Positions 53,557-54,923 of a stretch of DNA of 54,923 nt are shown here, one piece after another. The position numbers and the translations under genes are program-made. How positions within the stretch are numbered: position 1 is the stretch's first letter; each line of letters begins with the position of its first letter. The notes beneath the pieces were generated by a model that had not been told where the DNA came from, searched no databases, and worked only from the letters and a program-made list of their open reading frames with translations. The stretch is from Candidatus Hydrogenedentota bacterium (lineage in GTDB: Bacteria; Hydrogenedentota; Hydrogenedentia; Hydrogenedentales; SLHB01): contig JACRLJ010000105.1 in assembly GCA_016215105.1 (NCBI GenBank), positions 33,198 to 88,120 on the forward strand, read 5' to 3'.

Positions 53557-54588
53557 ATGCTTACTGGAAGGGCAAAAGGCGGAAAAGCTAGAGCGGAGAT
53601 TCTTACACCCGAACGACGCAAAGAAATCGCCTCAAATGCGAGTCTTGCCAGATGGGCTAAGGCGAAGACAAAGCAGGATGCCGTGGAAGCGGTCGAGGAA
53701 CGCGAAGACAGAGTTCCGATCGCAAAGTGGCGTGGATTCCTGGCGCTCGAGGGGTTTGGCGAGGTGCCATGCTATGTTCTCGAGACCGGAGAACGTGTTA
53801 TCGGGAGAACGTCCGCTACTGAAATGCTGACCGGTATCAAAGGTGGTGGCGATCTCGAGAAATACTTGGGTGTCAAAGCATTTAAGCCCTTCATAGACAT
53901 TGATTTGATCCTCGAGAAGATGATGCCATTTCGTTTGCCTGAAGTTGAGGGGCTCGAGCGATCAGTGAAGGGATTGCGTTCAGATGTCCTGATCGACATT
54001 TGTAGGGGCTTCGTGGCTGCTCGAGAGGCGGCGGATAAAGATGAGCGCATGAATCTTACGCCTAGACAGAGAGAGATGGCGGGAAAAGCGGCACTCTTTC
54101 TCTCCGCAATAGCCAAAACGGGCCTAGACGCTCTAATCGATGAAGTTACTGGGTATCAATATGAACGTCCCGATGATGCTCTACAACTACGGCTTCGCGC
54201 CTATCTTAGCGAAGAAATGCGAGAGTGGGAAAAAACTTTCCCGGATCAATTGTGGAGTGAACTTGGACGGCTTACAAATTGGAAGGGCGCCATATCCAAA
54301 CGGCCAAAGTACTGGGGTAGACTGGTAAACGAGCTCGTGTATGACTACTTGGACCCAGATGTCGCCAAATGGCTAAGAGAAAACGCCCCAAGACCCAAAC
54401 ATGGGCAGAATTACCACCAATGGCTAAGCGGACAGTTTGGATTGCAACGATTGCTCGAGGTCATCTGGAAATTCATTGGTGTATCTGGTACCTGTAAAAC
54501 CCTTGCCGAATGTCGCCAGAAATGGGCCGAGATAAACGGCAAACAGGTTGTCCAAATGTACTTTGCCTATCCCCAGGATACGCAATAG
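53557..54588 (+). CDS. P63C-domain protein, transposon passenger
   Basis: From ATG 53557, with GGGAGG nine bases upstream, the product is 343 residues; the frame is open to 53515. The N-terminus has RAKGGKARAEILTPERRKEI and ASNASLARWAKAKTKQ, a basic helix motif seen on many phage and plasmid proteins. The middle has REDRVPIAKWRGFLALEGFG and GEVPCYVLETGERVI. The C-terminal P63C domain runs from YLSEEMREWEKTFPDQLWSE through RPKYWGRLVNELVYDYL to KHGQNYHQWLSGQFGLQRLL. P63C is a domain of phage and mobile-element proteins with no established activity. A terminator overlaps its stop codon. It diverges from the transposase. Confidence 0.8.
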   Translation: MLTGRAKGGKARAEILTPERRKEIASNASLARWAKAKTKQDAVEAVEEREDRVPIAKWRGFLALEGFGEVPCYVLETGERVIGRTSATEMLTGIKGGGDLEKYLGVKAFKPFIDIDLILEKMMPFRLPEVEGLERSVKGLRSDVLIDICRGFVAAREAADKDERMNLTPRQREMAGKAALFLSAIAKTGLDALIDEVTGYQYERPDDALQLRLRAYLSEEMREWEKTFPDQLWSELGRLTNWKGAISKRPKYWGRLVNELVYDYLDPDVAKWLRENAPRPKHGQNYHQWLSGQFGLQRLLEVIWKFIGVSGTCKTLAECRQKWAEINGKQVVQMYFAYPQDTQ

Positions 54589-54607
54589 GCCACCCGGCCT
54601 ATTTATT
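54584..54607 (+). terminator. Terminator at the inner edge of the right transposon end
   Basis: AATAGGCC at 54584-54591 pairs perfectly with GGCCTATT at 54596-54603 around a four-base ACCC loop, followed by TATTC. The left arm overlaps the P63C stop codon and the right terminal repeat starts at 54608, so P63C transcription would stop before leaving the element. Confidence 0.75.
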
Positions 54608-54624
54608 CAAAATGTACCACTACC
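54608..54624 (-). repeat. Right terminal inverted repeat
   Basis: CAAAATGTACCACTACC is the exact reverse complement of 51145-51161 and lies four bases after the P63C terminator hairpin arm and its tail. Confidence 0.85.
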
Positions 54625-54632
54625 CAAACGAG
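54625..54632. repeat. Right target-site duplication
   Basis: CAAACGAG repeats the eight bases at 51137-51144 and adjoins the right terminal inverted repeat. Read with the longer 18-base ends, the duplication would be AAACGA at 54626-54631. Confidence 0.8.
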
Positions 54633-54745
54633 GGATATTCACTTAACATATCGGAGATAGTATCATAATGCGTATAAATAGTATACTTGATTGATGCGGG
54701 CGAAAATCAATATAGCAGCGTAACCAAGACCGGAGATGTGAAGCG

Positions 54746-54923
54746 ATGCCGGAAAAAGACGAGGCAGAGTTAGCCACAGATCTCACGCGGATTGATGAGC
54801 TTGGACCTGTGCATATTTCGGCACGAGTAGGCCAGCGAATACGGCGTAGCGCGAGCACTGAATTCGGTTGTGCGCGAGCGGGCAGTATGGGACGCGCGAG
54901 CGCTCGATCCGCAGGAGGGTTTC
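54746..54923 (+). CDS. Possible start of a gene cut by the window end
   Basis: An ATG at 54746 opens a frame with no stop before the window ends, giving 59 residues (MPEKDEAELATDLTRIDELG, then a basic region). GGAG lies upstream at a long distance. The composition of the first 35 residues is protein-like; later codons run through repeated GCGCGAGC words and are less convincing. No family is recognisable. Confidence 0.3.
   Translation, partial: MPEKDEAELATDLTRIDELGPVHISARVGQRIRRSASTEFGCARAGSMGRASARSAGGF

Larger units (their letters stand above)
51145..54624. mobile_element. IS1-type transposon with passenger genes (3480 bp)
   Basis: The ends are perfect inverted repeats starting GGTAGTGGTACATTTTG, and CAAACGAG is duplicated on both sides. 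Inside lie, left to right, three minus-strand small genes, a minus-strand single-ORF IS1-family transposase, a divergent promoter-to-terminator RNA unit, and a plus-strand P63C-domain gene. The first stop codon is 41 bases from the left end and a terminator runs up to the right repeat, so little spare DNA remains. GGT ends and 8-9 bp duplications are known for the IS1 family, and one branch of it (the ISMhu11 group) has long single-ORF members with passenger genes. Assigning these ends to this transposase is inference from position. Confidence 0.8.

Overview
The window is bacterial chromosomal DNA, moderately GC-rich, from what looks like an uncultivated, polysaccharide-degrading lineage. Pointers are secreted DUF4838 proteins, a GH99/WbsX-like hydrolase with a LamG domain, a sialidase-like protein, an ECF sigma factor beside a large membrane partner, a TIGR04073 exosortase-associated protein and a PrsT-like TPR lipoprotein. 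That mixture is typical of the Planctomycetes-Verrucomicrobia-Lentisphaerae group and of Hydrogenedentota-like metagenomes. The phylum is an inference, because there is no rRNA gene in the window and I see no tRNA gene or CRISPR array.

Region 1 (1-10434) is an envelope polysaccharide locus: a WecG/TagA/CpsF transferase cut by the window edge, two SAM methyltransferases, a GT39-like membrane glycosyltransferase, an acyltransferase-3/SGNH protein and a 1205-residue TPR lipoprotein. A remnant of a fibronectin type III gene lies on the opposite strand in between. Region 2 (10681-15349, minus) is a signalling cluster: a three-PAS histidine kinase, a translationally coupled REC-PilZ protein and a sigma-54 activator. 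The kinase and activator recall the PrsK/PrsR pair of exosortase/EPS loci.

Region 3 (16137-35715) is a carbohydrate-use region. Two DUF4838 proteins surround a minus-strand operon encoding a FGGY sugar kinase, a FucI/AraA-like isomerase and an amidohydrolase. Around these lie a beta-helix protein, a large beta-galactosidase-like protein, a YidR-like beta-propeller, a membrane M28 peptidase, a CPXCG zinc-ribbon protein and a sialidase-like protein, plus a lone truncated hemoglobin. Region 4 (36053-50701) carries the ECF sigma factor with its membrane partner, an MFS transporter, a small secreted protein, the WbsX-like hydrolase, an unrecognised 361-residue protein, a GT4 glycosyltransferase, the TIGR04073 protein behind a good sigma-70 promoter, an HDOD protein, and recF overlapping a dciA-type gene.

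Region 5 (51137-54632) is the most unusual part. Perfect 17-18 bp terminal inverted repeats with a matching 6-8 bp target duplication enclose a single-ORF IS1-family transposase, a three-gene overlapping cassette of unknown function (one DUF3467-like), a P63C-domain gene and a promoter-to-terminator unit that looks like a roughly 200 nt structured RNA. The contents fit tightly between the ends, so this appears to be a 3.48 kb IS1-type transposon with passenger genes, inserted just downstream of recF-dciA.
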